DNA of 64,000 bases from Channallabes apus (lineage: Eukaryota; Chordata; Actinopteri; Siluriformes; Clariidae), in assembly GCA_030522415.1 (NCBI GenBank), contig CM060124.1, positions 20,455,754 through 20,519,753 of the forward strand, in the 5' to 3' direction. A model generated the notes under the pieces. That model saw nothing but the letters and a program-made list of their open reading frames with translations, searched no databases and was not told where the DNA came from. Position numbers and translations under genes: made by a program. Of the stretch, positions 1 to 11,768 are shown one piece after another. Position 1 is the first letter of the stretch. Every line of letters starts with the position of its first letter.

Positions 1-515
1 GTTAGTGAGACTCATCAGGAAAAAAGGCTTAAATTTGCTAGAGAACATAAAGATTAGACTTTGAAGCAATGGGAAAAAAATCATGTGATGAGTCCAGACT
101 GACCCAATTCCAGGGTGATGAAGGTATCAATATAAGAAGGGAAGCGCGTGATGCACCTATCATGCATAGTGCCCACTGTACAAGCCTCTGGAGGCAGTGT
201 TATGATCTGGGGTTGCTTCAGTCGGTCAGGTCTGGACTCAGCAACATTACGTGGCAATAAAATGAAGGCAGCTGGTGACCTGAAATGTACTGAATGACCA
301 GGGTACTGTATCACATCTATGGAGTTTTTCTTGCCTGATGGCACAGACAGGACTCAGGACTCAGTTGTGAAAGGGTGGTTTTGGAAATGTGAGGAATCAT
401 TTTGATAAATGAACTGGCCACTGCATTTTGTACTCTAATCCAAGCTAAAGGTGACTAAATGAAATCTTAGAGTGTGCAACTTTTTTTGTTTGTTTGTTTA
501 TTGGCCCAGACAGTG
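1..515 (+). mobile_element. Tc1-like transposon remnant in the intron before Mx exon copy A
   Basis: Decayed Tc1/mariner transposase reads on the plus strand from about 60 to 345, with the recognisable block around the first catalytic Asp (a DESRL motif), a GCFSRSG-like stretch and a DFFLPDG-like stretch broken by frameshifts. The right terminal repeat ends at 515 (ggcccagacagtg) next to a TA. The matching element in the intron of the main Mx gene lies at 24553-25369 in the opposite orientation, and its last 170 bases also precede the third exon copy near 58369. The left end is outside the window. Confidence 0.75.
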
Positions 516-842
516 TATTGTAGGTAGGGTATATGTAATATGCAAATTACATATTTTGTCTAAAAACATTTTGGTATAAAATAGTTAAAATCATTTAAAA
601 TTATTGATGCATAAATATTTATTATATTATTACTTTGTTCTGACTGTTATTTTATTTTATAAGATATTATTATTTTATTAGATTACACGTCACGACAGAC
701 GAAATTGATCTACTAAATGATTAATGTTTAACAAGATATAAACATTTATTATAACACACATACATAATACACATTTTTAGACATTTACCTAAAACCTAGA
801 AATTTTTATTAACGATTCCCTCCCCCCCCCCTCTTCTGACAG

Positions 843-1067
843 ATTGTGGTGCAGCGCTTGGCTGACCAGGTGCCTATGCTGATCCGATACTTCATGCTGA
901 AGGAATCTGCTCAGTTGCTGTGCAGTGAGATGCTGTGTTTAATGGACGGTGCCAACGTGGCCGAGGCTTTGCGTGAAGAATCGGCGATCAGCAGACGTCG
1001 TGTTGACATCCAGAACCGCACAGACCGTCTTACACTTGCTCAAGAGAAACTCAGCAACTTTGTTTGA
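843..1067 (+). CDS. mx: Mx terminal coding exon, copy A (intact, partial gene)
   Basis: A 225-bp exon that follows a pyrimidine tract and a gacag acceptor, opens with Ile-Val-Val-Gln and ends at TGA 1065-1067. It encodes the C-terminal half of the GTPase effector domain of an Mx dynamin-like protein, the region that packs against the stalk and supports oligomerisation. It is the same length as exon 14 of the minus-strand gene (24052-24276) and differs at a few residues (for example DGAN for DGVN and RRRVD for RRRAD). There are no frameshifts, so it could be the last exon of a functional gene whose other exons lie to the left of the window. The start is the splice boundary, not an ATG. It could also be an orphan exon like copy C; the window cannot decide. 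Confidence 0.8.
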   Translation: MVVQRLADQVPMLIRYFMLKESAQLLCSEMLCLMDGANVAEALREESAISRRRVDIQNRTDRLTLAQEKLSNFV

Positions 1068-2656
1068 AACCAGGGTGCAGTGCATAGCAGGATTTTATAT
1101 CAGTAATTTATATTCAGCTTTTTTCTGTTAACTGAATGAGGTGTGTAGAAACACTGATCTCTGTAGGTTTGTGGCCCTTCAGAACCGACACCACCAATTA
1201 AAAAAAAAATTCATATTGAAATAAAAAATATATATATTTAAAAAAATATATTTTACAGAATATAACCATAAATATTAAAGTTACATGTGTAGTTAGTTTT
1301 TTAGATGTATTGAAATAACTTGAAGTACTGATGTGTCATAGCTGACGTTTTTTGACATTTTAGATCCAGTATCAAATGCCGTTAGTAAGATATATCTGGG
1401 CCATTCACTGGTCATACGAACAATGGCTCCAAGTCAATACAAATTTACAAAAGACCATTTTATGATTTGTTTTGTTTAGATCTGTAACCCCCACATTAAA
1501 CACTTGATTTGGATGTAAACATCCTGACTTTTTATTCAATCTCATCTCCAACTGACTGTGTACAACAGTTAAGCTGGAGTGCTGTTGTGATCATTATCAG
1601 CAAGGCTGTGATCCGGTCAGATGCACAAGGGAGCAAACTGATAGGGTTATACGTAGCCATGCTGATATTCAGCACAACCTCAAGTGATATTGCTTATATT
1701 TTGTTTGTACCACTAACACAACTTAACAGATTTATGATTTATTTAACCAGTTATTTTTTTCTCTTTACATTTCCACTTCCAAGTGTCTCTAATGACACTT
1801 GCTTTTGGTTTACTGTATGTGCGTGCACACGTGTGTTATAATAAACAGTACTTTCATTTCCAGCTTTAGAATCAGCTCCGTTCATACCGAGTTCCATGGT
1901 TAAATCCCAAATAGCTTTAAACTAAAAGCTAGTGCACTACGGTGTACAATCCTTTCTCCTAGATGCCAAGTAGGGCATTAAAAGCTAGTTACTGTAGCTT
2001 TGCAGCTCAATTTGGGTGTAAAAACTGACAATGTGGAACTTGGAAGCAATTAAACAAAAAGTGTTGTTTAAAATGTCAGCGTTATATGCATTTTCTTGTC
2101 ATTAGTGTATCTGTGAAAGGTTTTGAAGTATTTTTTGGCATGTAACTGCTCTCTCCTTTACTGTATGTTCTTGAATATCTATGCATTAAAGTTATTAAAA
2201 TATTTGTTGGATAGTTTCTTTTTCCTTAATACAGACTCACAAGCATTATTAGTTTGATAGTTAATCATGATGTTGATTTAAACAGCCAAACTCCAAAACT
2301 TGTCCACAGTCTATTCTCTTATAGCCAGGCTGTGTGACCAGATGGCACATGTGTCCTTATGTTTACAAATCCATCAGTAGCATACGAAGAAGTGAAGAAG
2401 GAAATGGAAAGAGGCCAAAGATATAATATGATATTTTATTAGTACTGCTTCTATGTTCATCCGCTTTCCACATTTTTTGTCACACTTTGATATGGCGGTG
2501 CGGGGAGTTCATGTTTTTATATTCTGTGCCAATAGTCGGCTATACTGTATTTTATGAGAAAAGTGGGTTTTGTTAGCACAAATAACAATACCTAAATTTA
2601 TTAAATGTGATCTTAAATGTAATTTTAGATTGCCAAATTTTATAATATTTTATGCT
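1068..2656 (+). other. Downstream flank of Mx copy A, probable 3' UTR
   Basis: AT-rich sequence without a convincing ORF. An AATAAA hexamer at 1840-1845 lies about 775 bases past the stop and is a plausible poly(A) signal. The stretch is repeated, with small indels, at 58931-60940 behind exon copy C, so it belongs to the duplicated block. It is not found behind the minus-strand Mx gene. Confidence 0.5.
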
Positions 2657-2812
2657 TGTCAGAAGAGCTCGATTCCCGTCTCTGTGTGCATGAATTTGCT
2701 CCCTGTGCTTGGTGGGTTTCCTCCAGGTACTCTGGTTTCCTCCTCATTGTGCCCTAAGTCTCCTAGGATAGGGTCCAGGCTAAATACAGGATAAAGTGGT
2801 GTAGAAGATGAG
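2657..2812 (+). repeat. DANA/Mermaid-type SINE fragment
   Basis: Contains the conserved SINE body (gtgggtttcctcc then ctctggtttcc) and the 3' end ggataaagtggtgtagaag, matching the full copy at 59113-59461. The tRNA head and a central part are missing. The same truncated insertion is present in the duplicate at about 60945-61050. Confidence 0.7.
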
Positions 2813-2830
2813 TGAGTGGTCAGAATACCC

Positions 2831-3165
2831 GAAACATACCCCAATCGAAACAGACGACTTTACTTTATTAAGACTGTCATTAAACATACATTTACATTTA
2901 GACATTTGGCAGATGCTCTTATCCAGAGCGACTTACATTTTTTATTTTTTATCTCATTACACATCTGAGCAATTGAGGGTTAAGGGCCTTGCTCAAGGGC
3001 CCAACAGTGGCAACTTGGTGGTTGTGGGGTTTGAACCTGGGATCTTCTGAACCGTAGTCTAATGCCTTAACCACGGAGCTACTCCTGGCCCCCACAGCGT
3101 TTGGGGTATGTTTAATGACAGTCTTAATATGTCTTCTGTCTGATCATTTTGGAGCGAAAAAACAA
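2831..3165. repeat. Foldback element with a SINE in its centre
   Basis: The left arm (about 2831-2889) and right arm (about 3101-3160) are inverted copies: attaagactgtcattaaac on the left and its complement on the right, extended by cataccccaa and ttggggtatg. The SINE of the next entry fills the loop. Confidence 0.6.
2890..3095 (-). repeat. tRNA-derived SINE (V-SINE/HE1-like tail)
   Basis: On the minus strand a tRNA-like head has an A-box-like tagctccgtggttaagg and a B-box-like ggttcaaaccc. It is followed by a body ending in gtcgctctggataagagca and a tail rich in aaatgtaaatgt. That tail is the standard 3' end of several fish SINEs and of the LINEs that mobilise them. The SINE family name is inferred from the tail only. 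Confidence 0.65.
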
Positions 3166-3284
3166 ACAAACACCTGGTTGTGTTATTTTGACCCAGCAAT
3201 TGGTTTATTCTTTGGGGAACTTTTTGGATTCATTCCGGACTTCTGACTGGATCAGGCTCAGAGCACTCAGTATTTTATGGTAAA

Positions 3285-4085
3285 TATTCTTTATACTATC
3301 CATCCTTGTCACTTCCAAAGAGAACCTCAACATTTTCATCTCTGCTACCTCCAGCTCTGCCTCTTGTCTTTTCTTCAGTACCACTGTCTCTGTAGAGCAT
3401 CGCTGATCTCACCACTGTCCTGTATACCTTTCCTTTCATTCTTGCTGATACTCTTTTGTCACATAACACACCTGACACTTTTCTCCACCCATTCCAACCT
3501 GCCTGTACCCCCCCCCCCCCCCCCACACGTCCTTTCCACACTGTCTGTTGCTCTGGACCGTTGACCCTAAGTACTTAAAGTCCTGCACCTGCTTTACCTC
3601 TGCTCCCTGTAGCCTCACCGTTCCACTTGGGTCCTTCTTATTCACACACAAATATTCTGTCTTGCTACAACCAACCGTCATTCTTTCCAGAGTGTACCTC
3701 CACCTCTCTAGATTTTCCTCCACCTGTTCCCTGCTCTTGCTACAAAGCACAATGTCATCTGCAAATATCATAGTCCACGTAGACTCCTGTCTAACCTCAT
3801 CTGTCATCCTGTCCATCATCATAGCAAACAAGAAGGGGATCAGAGCCGATCCTTGATTCAGACCCACCTCCACCTTGAACTCTTCTGTCACACCTACAGC
3901 ACATCTCACTACTGTCTGACAGCTCCTACTGTACATGTCCTGCACCACTTTAACATCCTTCTCTGCCACTCTGGACTTCCTCATACAAAAACACGGCTCC
4001 TCTCTCGGACCCTCCCATACACTTTCTTGCCTTTCCTTCTCTCTCTGCCTATGAACGTGCCTTCCTCCTCTCCTTCTGGTAGGTC
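3285..4085 (-). mobile_element. RTE-like LINE fragment, internally deleted
   Basis: The minus strand encodes part of a reverse transcriptase: a QGSAL motif, then FADDIVLCS with the catalytic Asp pair, SRSKTEYLCVN-like and FKYLGSTVQSN-like blocks (best frame 3984 down to 3436), then a C-rich run that breaks the frame. Sequence near 3990-4083 matches the 5' region of the related copy at 62713-63235, so the middle of the element is deleted. Related RT sequence is present at 61239-62421. Confidence 0.75.
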
Positions 4086-5194
4086 AAACGAACAACCCAG
4101 AATTCTGGATTAAATGGTAAACCCAGCGCGTGTTCTGTTCAATAGTGACCCATCGGCTGGGTTAAGGTTGGGTTGTTTTTTAACCCAGCAATTTTTAGAG
4201 CGTATAATTAGAGCCTCTTAATTCGCTATTCATTCTACATTGTTGTTGTTGTTGTTGTTTTAGTGTTTCTGTGTGTGCTTTACAATGTCAGACAACATTC
4301 AAATGCAAATAATTTACCCTTCCTCCTCTTCCCCAGGTGTAAACATACAGTAGGCACCTGGTTCAGCACTTCCCTCCCCCGAAACAGTCCAGCTGTGCCC
4401 ATTTACTTACAAACAACAGAATCATTTAAATAAATAAATGATCAATAGCTCATGATACAAACATTTAAACAATTTATTCATACAGATGTATCTGTTTTAC
4501 ATAGAAGTTTCCAGGGTTGTCATTGAACGATTTACCCTGACAAAGAGTCATATAAGAAAAGTGGCAGCTGGCACACTCGATGCAGGATTTTTTTTTTAAT
4601 AGTCTAAATAAAAATGCTTTTCTAAATGTGGGTTATTGTTGTTTACTTACACTATTTGTTAAGTTAGTTTAAATGAGGTTTGGGCTCTGGGATTTTGAGC
4701 CGGCATTGTGATCCTCCTTTTAAAACCGCAAAGTTTTCCAGAGTGCATCGGCAGAAGTAGACTAAAAAGTAGACTTACTGTGTGAATGTGTCGGGGGAAA
4801 AAACAGCAAGGAAACTGACTCTGAAAATTTTAATAAATAATTGATAAATTAGTGATTTCTTTGTTTACGGCTGTAGAGATGAAGGTAGTGTTTTCGGCTG
4901 TAGTGATGACCATGTCATCTCATCATCTCCAGAGCAGTGAATGAGCCTATATTCACATTTTATATGAATTACATCATCTGACATTTGTTTTACATTAGTA
5001 AAAGCAGACTGTAAAGCTCTGAGTTTGTTCGGAAATCACGGAAACAGAGAGACAACAACATGGTGAATTAAGGAATGCTGGTTTTATTATTATTTAGCGA
5101 GTATTGAAGCAGGCGAGTACATCGGGATTTGGGATTTAGCTCGGTGAAGAGGAGGACGGTGATGATCGACCTGTGTGTCTGGCAGGTTGTGTAA
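4086..5194. other. Non-coding interval, partly duplicated
   Basis: No convincing gene. 4140-4200 holds an inverted motif typical of fish MITEs (gggttgttttttaaccc). 4337-4487 matches 63497-63733 and marks the far edge of the segmental duplication. In the remainder I recognise nothing. Confidence 0.4.
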
Positions 5195-5311
5195 CAATAG
5201 GAACTCTTTTGTCACATAACACACCTGACACTTTTCTCCACCCGTTCCAACCTGCTTGTACACCCCCCCCCCCTCACCTCCTTTCCACACTGTCTGTTGC
5301 TCTGGACCGTT
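5195..5311 (-). repeat. Short RTE-like LINE fragment
   Basis: Closely matches 3445-3560 (cttttgtcacataacacacc, then ctgtctgttgctctggaccg) and ends abruptly where the LTR at 5314 begins. The LTR element therefore inserted into, or was joined to, an older LINE piece. Confidence 0.6.
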
Positions 5312-5313
5312 TT

Positions 5314-5496
5314 TGAGATGTTTGTTGCAACCGGGACTGTTGTTAGTGTAACACAGCGTGTATGAAGAGTGAAAATAGAGCAGAGTGTTTGTTATACTTT
5401 AAGCAATACTACAAATAATAAAGTGCCTCCCATAGTTCGGCACAAAGATTAAGATATTCCATTGTCTTCATTTAAGAAAAGACTGAGAATATATCA
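5314..5496 (+). mobile_element. 5' LTR of a Gypsy-like retrotransposon
   Basis: A TG...CA-bounded block (tgagatgtttgttg to gaatatatca) followed at once by tggtggcagtggg, a plausible primer binding site. Its first 100 bases recur at 20184-20307 after the pol remnant, in the same orientation, as expected for the two LTRs of one element. An AATAAA is present near 5417. Confidence 0.75.
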
Positions 5497-5588
5497 TGGT
5501 GGCAGTGGGTGAAAGCTGGTAGAAGCTACAGGCTAACAGAGTAAGCTATCGTACTGAGCTAACGTAAACAGACCCACCATCGTTCGAC

Positions 5589-6680
5589 ATGGAGGGATTA
5601 AAACCACCTTCACCATTGGACTCTAGCAACCTTTCAAAGTCATGGAAAACGTGGAGGGAAGAGTTTGTGCTTTATGTGGACTTATGTGGAAAACGGCAGA
5701 GAACTGCTAGATACGCTAATGGGCGACACCGCTAAAGAAACGTGGAAACTGGATGACGTCATTAGTAAATTTGATTCGCACTGCAACCCTAGCGTTAACA
5801 AGACTGTGGAACGCTATCTTTTTTTCTCGACAAAAAAAGGCACCAGTGAAACTATGGATAGTTATGTCACAGAGCTAAAACTGTTGGTGAAAACATGCAA
5901 CTTTGGGACTTTAAAAGAATCACTTATCCGTTATAGAATTGTGTGTGGACATAACAATAATACCATGAGGGAAAAACTGCTCCGTGAGAAAGATATGACC
6001 CTAGACATGTGCATGCAGCTTTGCAGGGCTGCAGAATTGTCTAGAGAAAATAGCAAAGCAATCTCAGGGCCAACATGTGAAGAAGTTCATGCAATACAAG
6101 GCACATCGTCATGGAAACAATGCTAGAGACAAGTTATCAGTAGCGCAGAATGCACACGCTGTGGAGAAGCACACGAAAAAAGCAGACAAAAATGCCCAGC
6201 ATTCGGAAAGACATGTAAAAAGTGTGGTGAAGAAAACCACTTTGCAGTCAAATGTAAGACTGCCCGTGAACAAAGAAGAAAGAAACCAGTACATAACGAC
6301 ATACAATGTGAGAGCAATGAGGAATATGAAGAAATCCTTTGTGTTAAAGATGCGGAAAAAGAGAACACAACATACAGTGACAAGGTGGATGACACACAAC
6401 TCTTTGCTGGCATGCTTCTGGATAAGAATGTGATAAAATTTCAAATAGAGTGTGGGGTAACATGTAATGTGATACCAATTAATCTCCTCAACCCCTATAC
6501 AAGACTCGAAGACACAAAGACAGTATTGGTAGTGTACAATAAAACCAAGCTGAGGCCACTGGGTAAATGCAAACTTAAGTTACGAAATCGCAGAAACAAA
6601 AAACTATACCAATTAGAGTTTCTTGTGGTGGATAAAGGCACGGCTGTTAATGGTAGAGAATTCTCATATTATGGCCATAG
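5589..6680 (+). pseudogene. Gypsy-like Gag and protease, broken
   Basis: ATG at 5589 opens a Gag-like frame that shifts near 5680 into a 150-residue stretch (to 6126) with a capsid-like pattern (FDSHCNPSVNKTVERY, then YVTELKLLVKTCNFGTL). A further shift leads to paired Cys-His knuckles (CxRCGEAH... and CKKCGEENHF) around 6140-6255. From 6385 to 6680 an aspartic-protease-like region reads IECGVTCNVIP and continues toward the linker before RT. The frame stops at the TA where the DNA transposon at 6681 begins. The remainder of pol resumes at 17942. At least two frameshifts make it non-functional. Confidence 0.75.
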
Positions 6681-6957
6681 ATACAGTGGGAGCCACGCCA
6701 AATAGCCGCGACCGTGTGGCTGACGTGTGAATGGCGTGTGAGTGCCCTTTGCACGCCGTAATCCCCCCTCCCTTTTCTGCCAGAAAGGCGTGTCAAGATT
6801 TCACAGTAAACACGCCCATTCAAGCCCTATTTATTCATTTACCTGGTGCCACCACTAGATGGCGATTCGTTCTCAAGAACACGTTAAAACAAGCCAGCTG
6901 CGCTGAGTTGCAATCACGTGATTTTAACAACCCGCCCCCACCCCCGCCGAACTAACG

Positions 6958-6996
6958 CTAGATGAAGATGGCGGCTTAACGGACTATTCGTGGTAA
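6958..6996 (+). promoter_or_regulatory. Promoter-like YY1 motif and first-exon donor
   Basis: aagatggcggc at 6965-6975 is the YY1/initiator motif of many housekeeping promoters. It lies downstream of a GC-rich, C-run-rich stretch and is followed by tggtaagtg, a good splice donor. This is what the first exon of a transposon-borne gene would look like. No downstream exon was identified. Confidence 0.35.
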
Positions 6997-7904
6997 GTGA
7001 TGTTTTATTTTATAAAATGTGTTTGGGGTAGTTTACAGTTTATTTCCCAGTTTAGTTTTTTATTGGCCGTTTTAGATATCACTGGCAGCACCAGCAGCGG
7101 TCAGATGTGACTTTAGAGAACTTAATGATCTGTTTACCAAGTCTGGAGTTAATATTACAGCTTACTGTCAGTGTCACAAACTCACAATGTCACTCCACTT
7201 TAACTCAAAAACATGCTCAAGCTTCGAAAATACTATTAATGTCCCTATTACAAGAGCTGCACTACCCGATGAAGAGTGTTTGTGCTCTCTGTAAATACTG
7301 AGAGAATCTCACCGCGTGTTGTCTGGATAAATTCAGCGGTTATTTATTCTTTGGTTAAGAGTTAATCTGCAGGTTATTTCTGTGACTGGAATATAATGTG
7401 ATGCAGTTGATGAGGGACACAGACTGAGGGTAGCTGTACAGGAGCTAGTAACGCTCATAACCGGGTTTATATTTTATACACTTTGGCCGTGACTTTCCGC
7501 GGTAGCGCGACCGCTTAGTTAACGAGCTGAATAACAACACTGAAGTGTTTATTAGTTAAGGAGGAGGAGGGGGGAGGTGTGTGTGTGTGTGTGGGGGGGG
7601 GGGTATGAGGGGCTTCAGTAAGTTATACTTTGGCCTCAGGGATGAACTAATGCTCATATACGAGTGTTATATCGCTTAACTTATTTGTATGAAAAGCGCA
7701 TTAAGTAAATTCTCGGTTAATTTAATTCAGACGATAATACAGACAGACTGTGATTAACACTAACACTGTTCACTGGATAACATTAGCACAGGCAGTTACA
7801 TTCCAGAATTCCCAAAACAGTATTTTACACACTCTGTGGTAAATAGGTTTATTAATATATTTTATTTTTATTAGAACTAGATGTTCTGGTGAAGTTTATT
7901 TATT
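6997..7904. other. Native transposon DNA without a recognised gene
   Basis: The only ORF of note (7107-7301, 64 codons) resembles nothing I know. 7555-7605 is a purine-rich run with (GT)n and G9. Otherwise featureless. Confidence 0.4.
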
Positions 7905-7998
7905 CAATTCAATTCAATTCAATTTTATTTATATAGCGCTTTTAACAATGGTCATTGTCTCAAAGCAGCTTCACAAAAATTTAAGAAATTTAATTTAA

Positions 7999-8040
<42 letters not shown>

Positions 8041-8711
8041 TATATATATATATATATATAGAATAATTATATATAAAGTAATAAGTAAATAAATAAAATT
8101 ATAATAGAAAATAAATAAATAAAAACAAATAATAATAATAATAATTATAGAAAAGAAAATAATTGGAATTGTGGATGTGTGAGAAAAATGTGCAGATAAT
8201 AATGAGATGAATGAATGAAATGTCTCTGATGAGCAAGCCAAGGGTGACGGCGACGGTGGCAAGGAAAAACTCCCTGAGATGGCATTAGGAAGAAACCTTG
8301 AGAGGAACCAGACTCAACAGGGAACCCATCCTCATTTGGGCGATAACAGATAGAAATGATATAACATCTTGTGTTGTGCAGGTGAAAAATCAATATGACA
8401 GAAATTATTTAAATGGTCATGAAGACCAGTTCAGCATAGGGACGAGTCAGTAGGTGCAGAGGGCAGATGAGGTCTGGATCACTGGAAGCACAGGAGCAGC
8501 ATGTGTAGCTCCAACCATCATAAGGCTGAATCCAGTTGGAGCTGGTCCTTCTCTGGGTGCCTCAGGAACCTCGCAGGGTCGGCCTTTGTCTACTGAAGCT
8601 GGCAAAATCTCCCGATGCCTCGGGATGGGTAGAGAAATACAGAACAGATGGGGAGAATTAGCGTAGTTGCCATTCGGTATAGGTGTACTGGAGTATGAGT
8701 ACTGGGATGAG

Positions 8712-11672
8712 TTATGTGTATGCCAGATTAAAAAGATGCGTCTTGAGTCTACTTTTGAACTGAGAAACCGTGTCTGCTCCCCGGACACTGTCTGGAAGGC
8801 TATTCCAAAGCTTTGGAGCTAAATATGAAAAAGCCCTACCCCCTTTTGTAGATTTTGAAATTCTGGGAACTACCAGAAGTCCGGAGTTTTGTGATCTTAA
8901 GGCGCGTGGTGGATTGTAGCGTATCAGAAGACTGGTTAGGTATGTGGGAGCTAAACCATTTAAGGCCTTGTATGTAAGTAATACTATTTTGTAATTTATT
9001 CTAAACTGAACAGGTAGCCAGTGCAGGGATGATAATATTGGGGTTATATGATCATATTTTCTGGATCTAGTGAGAACCCTGGCAGCTGCATTTTGGATTA
9101 ACTGAAGCTTGTTTATTGAGGATGCAGGACAACCACCTAGTAATGCATTACAATAGTCCAGTCTGGAGGTCATGAATGCATGAACTAGTTTTTCTGCATC
9201 AGATACGGATAAGATGTTCCTAAGTTTAGCAATATTTCGAAGATGGAAAAAGGCTGTTTTTGTGATATTTGAAATGTGATTTTCAAAAGACAAGTTACTG
9301 TCTAATATTACTCCCAGATCTTTTACTGCTGAGCTGGTAATAACAGTACATCCTTCTAAGCGCAAGCTGAATTGTGAAAGCTGTTGTGTGCTGGTTTTTG
9401 GGCCAATAAGTAATATCTCTGTCTTATCTGAATTTAATAAAAGAAAGTTATTGGTCATCCAATCTTTTATGTCCTGGACACACTCAGTTAATCTAGACAA
9501 CTTAGGTATTTCGTCTGGTTTAGTTGAGATATATAATTGGGTATCATCAGCATAACAATGGAAACTAATCCCATGTCTTCTAATGATGTTACCCAAGGGA
9601 AGCATGTATATTGAGAACAACAGAGGTCCTAAAACTGACCCTTGTGGGACCCCATATTTCACTGGCATTATACCAGACGGTTCTCCATTTAGATCTACAA
9701 AATGGTAGCGATCAGACAGGTAAGATCTAAACCATTTTAGTGCCTGTCCCTGAATGCCTATATAATTTTGTAAGCGATCTATGAGAATATTATGATCTAT
9801 AGTGTCGAATGCAGCACTAAGATCGAGCAGGACTAGCAATGAGATGCAGCCTTGGTCTGAAGCTAAAAACAAGTCATTTGTAATCTTAACTAGTGCAGTT
9901 TCTGTGCTATGATGGGGCCTGAAACCTGACTGAAATTCTTCAAGGATGTTGTTATCCTGCAAGAATGTGCAAATTTGAGCTGATACTACTTTTTCTAGTA
10001 TTTTTGATATGAACGGGAGGTTTGAGATCGGTCTGTAATTTTTTATTTCATTCGCGTCCAAATTAGATTTTTTAAGAAGCGGCTTAATAACTGCTAACTT
10101 GAAAGGTTTAGGGACGTGACCTAGATGTAATGAAGAATTAATAATGTTTAGGAGTGGCTCTCCAACCGTAAGCATCACTTCTTTTAAAAATCTGGTTGGG
10201 ATTGGGTCTAACAGGCACGTTGTTGATTTAGCCGAGGTGATGAGTTTATACAGCTCTTCCTGTCCTATACCTGTAAAGCAGTGAAAATCTAAATGTGAAG
10301 CTATAGGCTGAACTGGATCGTGAGATACTATTAGAGGTTGAACCTCCATTATTTTCTTCCTGATATTATTGATTTTTTCATTAAAGAAGTCCATAAAGTC
10401 TTCACTTCTAAACTGTGATGGGATACTCTCTGCGGGCATCTTAGGTTTTGTTAAGCGAGCCACTGTACTAAATAAGAACCTGGGATTGTTTTGGTTTCTT
10501 GCTATCAGTTGGCTAAGATGCTCGGTCCTAGCAGTTTTTAGAGCCTGTCTATAGCTGCACATACTGTCTTTATACGCAATTCGAAAAACTTCTAATTTAG
10601 TTTTCCTCCATTTTCGCTCGAGGTTACGGGTTGCTCTCTTTAGGGCGCGAGTATGACTGTTGTACCACGGTGCCAATGTTTTATCTCTGACTTTTTTTAA
10701 TCTGATGGGAGCAACAGTGTCTAATGTACTGGTAAAAATAGTGCCCATGCTGCTAGTCACTTCATCTAGATCATCTGCATTTAGGGGTCTAATAAGAAAT
10801 TGGGACAGATCCGGCAGATTACTTGTGAATCTGTCTTTAGTGGTGGGATTCATATTTCTAACAGATTGATAGCGTGGGGAGACACAGCTAATCTGTTCTA
10901 CGGGTAGAGTATATGTCAGGAGGTGATGATCTGTGATATCATCACTTTGAGGTATGATCTCTATATTAGAGACATCTATACCATGGGATATAATTAAATC
11001 TAGCGTATGATTAAAGCGGTGAGTTGCTCCAATTATATTTTGCTTAACCCCAAAGGAATTTAGTAAATCCATAAATGTGAGTGCTAAAGCGTCGTTAGCA
11101 TCATCTACATGAATGTTAAAGTCTCCTACTATCAATACTTTGTCAGAGTTAACCAATAGGTCTGATAGCAGATGTCCAAATTCTTTAAGAAAATCGCCAT
11201 ATGGCCCCGGGGGTCTGTACACGGTGGCCAAGGTAAAATATAGCAAGGGTTTATTACGTATTTCATTTAGTGCAACATTAATGATAAGCACTTCAAATGA
11301 ATTAAACCTGGGCCTTATTTTCTGGGTAACAGTGAGTACATCATTGTAGATAGTGGCGACACCACCGCCGCGACCAATTAGACGGGGCTCGTGCTTATAG
11401 AAATATCCTGACGGAGTAGACTCATTCAGACCAAAATATTCATTTGGTTTAAGCCAGGTTTCAGTGAGACAGAGTGCGTCAAGGCAATAATCTGAGATAA
11501 TTTCATTAACAATAAGTGCTTTAGGCGCAAGGGATCTAATGTTGAGTAGTCCAAACTTTAGAGGTGGATTTTGACTACTTATTTTGCCTTTTTCTGGTTT
11601 TATGGTTATCAGATTGTTTCGGGCAAATTTAACAAATTTATTCTTTTTTCTCAGTATTCGGGGAACAGACAC
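8712..11672 (-). CDS. L2-like LINE ORF2: endonuclease and reverse transcriptase
   Basis: An uninterrupted 986-codon frame from ATG at 11672. Residues about 35-260 form an AP-type endonuclease: [27 protein letters not shown] and a TDHHLL motif in the SDHH position. Residues about 480-770 form the reverse transcriptase with [28 protein letters not shown] and [11 protein letters not shown], so all three catalytic Asp positions are present. The C-terminal part ([10 protein letters not shown]..., then [10 protein letters not shown]) is typical of fish L2/CR1-group LINEs. It nicks target DNA and reverse transcribes its own RNA at the nick. The absence of stops over 2.96 kb suggests a recent insertion. 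Clade L2 is inferred from motifs and the 3' end, not from a tree. Confidence 0.9.
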   Translation of the reverse strand: MSVPRILRKKNKFVKFARNNLITIKPEKGKISSQNPPLKFGLLNIRSLAPKALIVNEIISDYCLDALCLTETWLKPNEYFGLNESTPSGYFYKHEPRLIGRGGGVATIYNDVLTVTQKIRPRFNSFEVLIINVALNEIRNKPLLYFTLATVYRPPGPYGDFLKEFGHLLSDLLVNSDKVLIVGDFNIHVDDANDALALTFMDLLNSFGVKQNIIGATHRFNHTLDLIISHGIDVSNIEIIPQSDDITDHHLLTYTLPVEQISCVSPRYQSVRNMNPTTKDRFTSNLPDLSQFLIRPLNADDLDEVTSSMGTIFTSTLDTVAPIRLKKVRDKTLAPWYNSHTRALKRATRNLERKWRKTKLEVFRIAYKDSMCSYRQALKTARTEHLSQLIARNQNNPRFLFSTVARLTKPKMPAESIPSQFRSEDFMDFFNEKINNIRKKIMEVQPLIVSHDPVQPIASHLDFHCFTGIGQEELYKLITSAKSTTCLLDPIPTRFLKEVMLTVGEPLLNIINSSLHLGHVPKPFKLAVIKPLLKKSNLDANEIKNYRPISNLPFISKILEKVVSAQICTFLQDNNILEEFQSGFRPHHSTETALVKITNDLFLASDQGCISLLVLLDLSAAFDTIDHNILIDRLQNYIGIQGQALKWFRSYLSDRYHFVDLNGEPSGIMPVKYGVPQGSVLGPLLFSIYMLPLGNIIRRHGISFHCYADDTQLYISTKPDEIPKLSRLTECVQDIKDWMTNNFLLLNSDKTEILLIGPKTSTQQLSQFSLRLEGCTVITSSAVKDLGVILDSNLSFENHISNITKTAFFHLRNIAKLRNILSVSDAEKLVHAFMTSRLDYCNALLGGCPASSINKLQLIQNAAARVLTRSRKYDHITPILSSLHWLPVQFRINYKIVLLTYKALNGLAPTYLTSLLIRYNPPRALRSQNSGLLVVPRISKSTKGGRAFSYLAPKLWNSLPDSVRGADTVSQFKSRLKTHLFNLAYT

Positions 11673-11768
11673 AGTTTCTATAGGACAAGCTATGTGTGTG
11701 CGTCTATCACTACGGTGAGTTGTGATGTGGCTAATATGTTTGGAATCTACAGTATGACTTACCGCCAG

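Noticed and set aside
3277..3564. Plus-strand ORFs over 3277-4113 rich in Leu, Ser and Pro
   Set aside because: They are antisense shadows of the RTE-like reverse transcriptase and show no family pattern.
6109..6444. Minus-strand hydrophobic ORFs that look like membrane proteins
   Set aside because: Antisense to the Gag/protease region with its zinc knuckles; the plus-strand reading explains the conservation.
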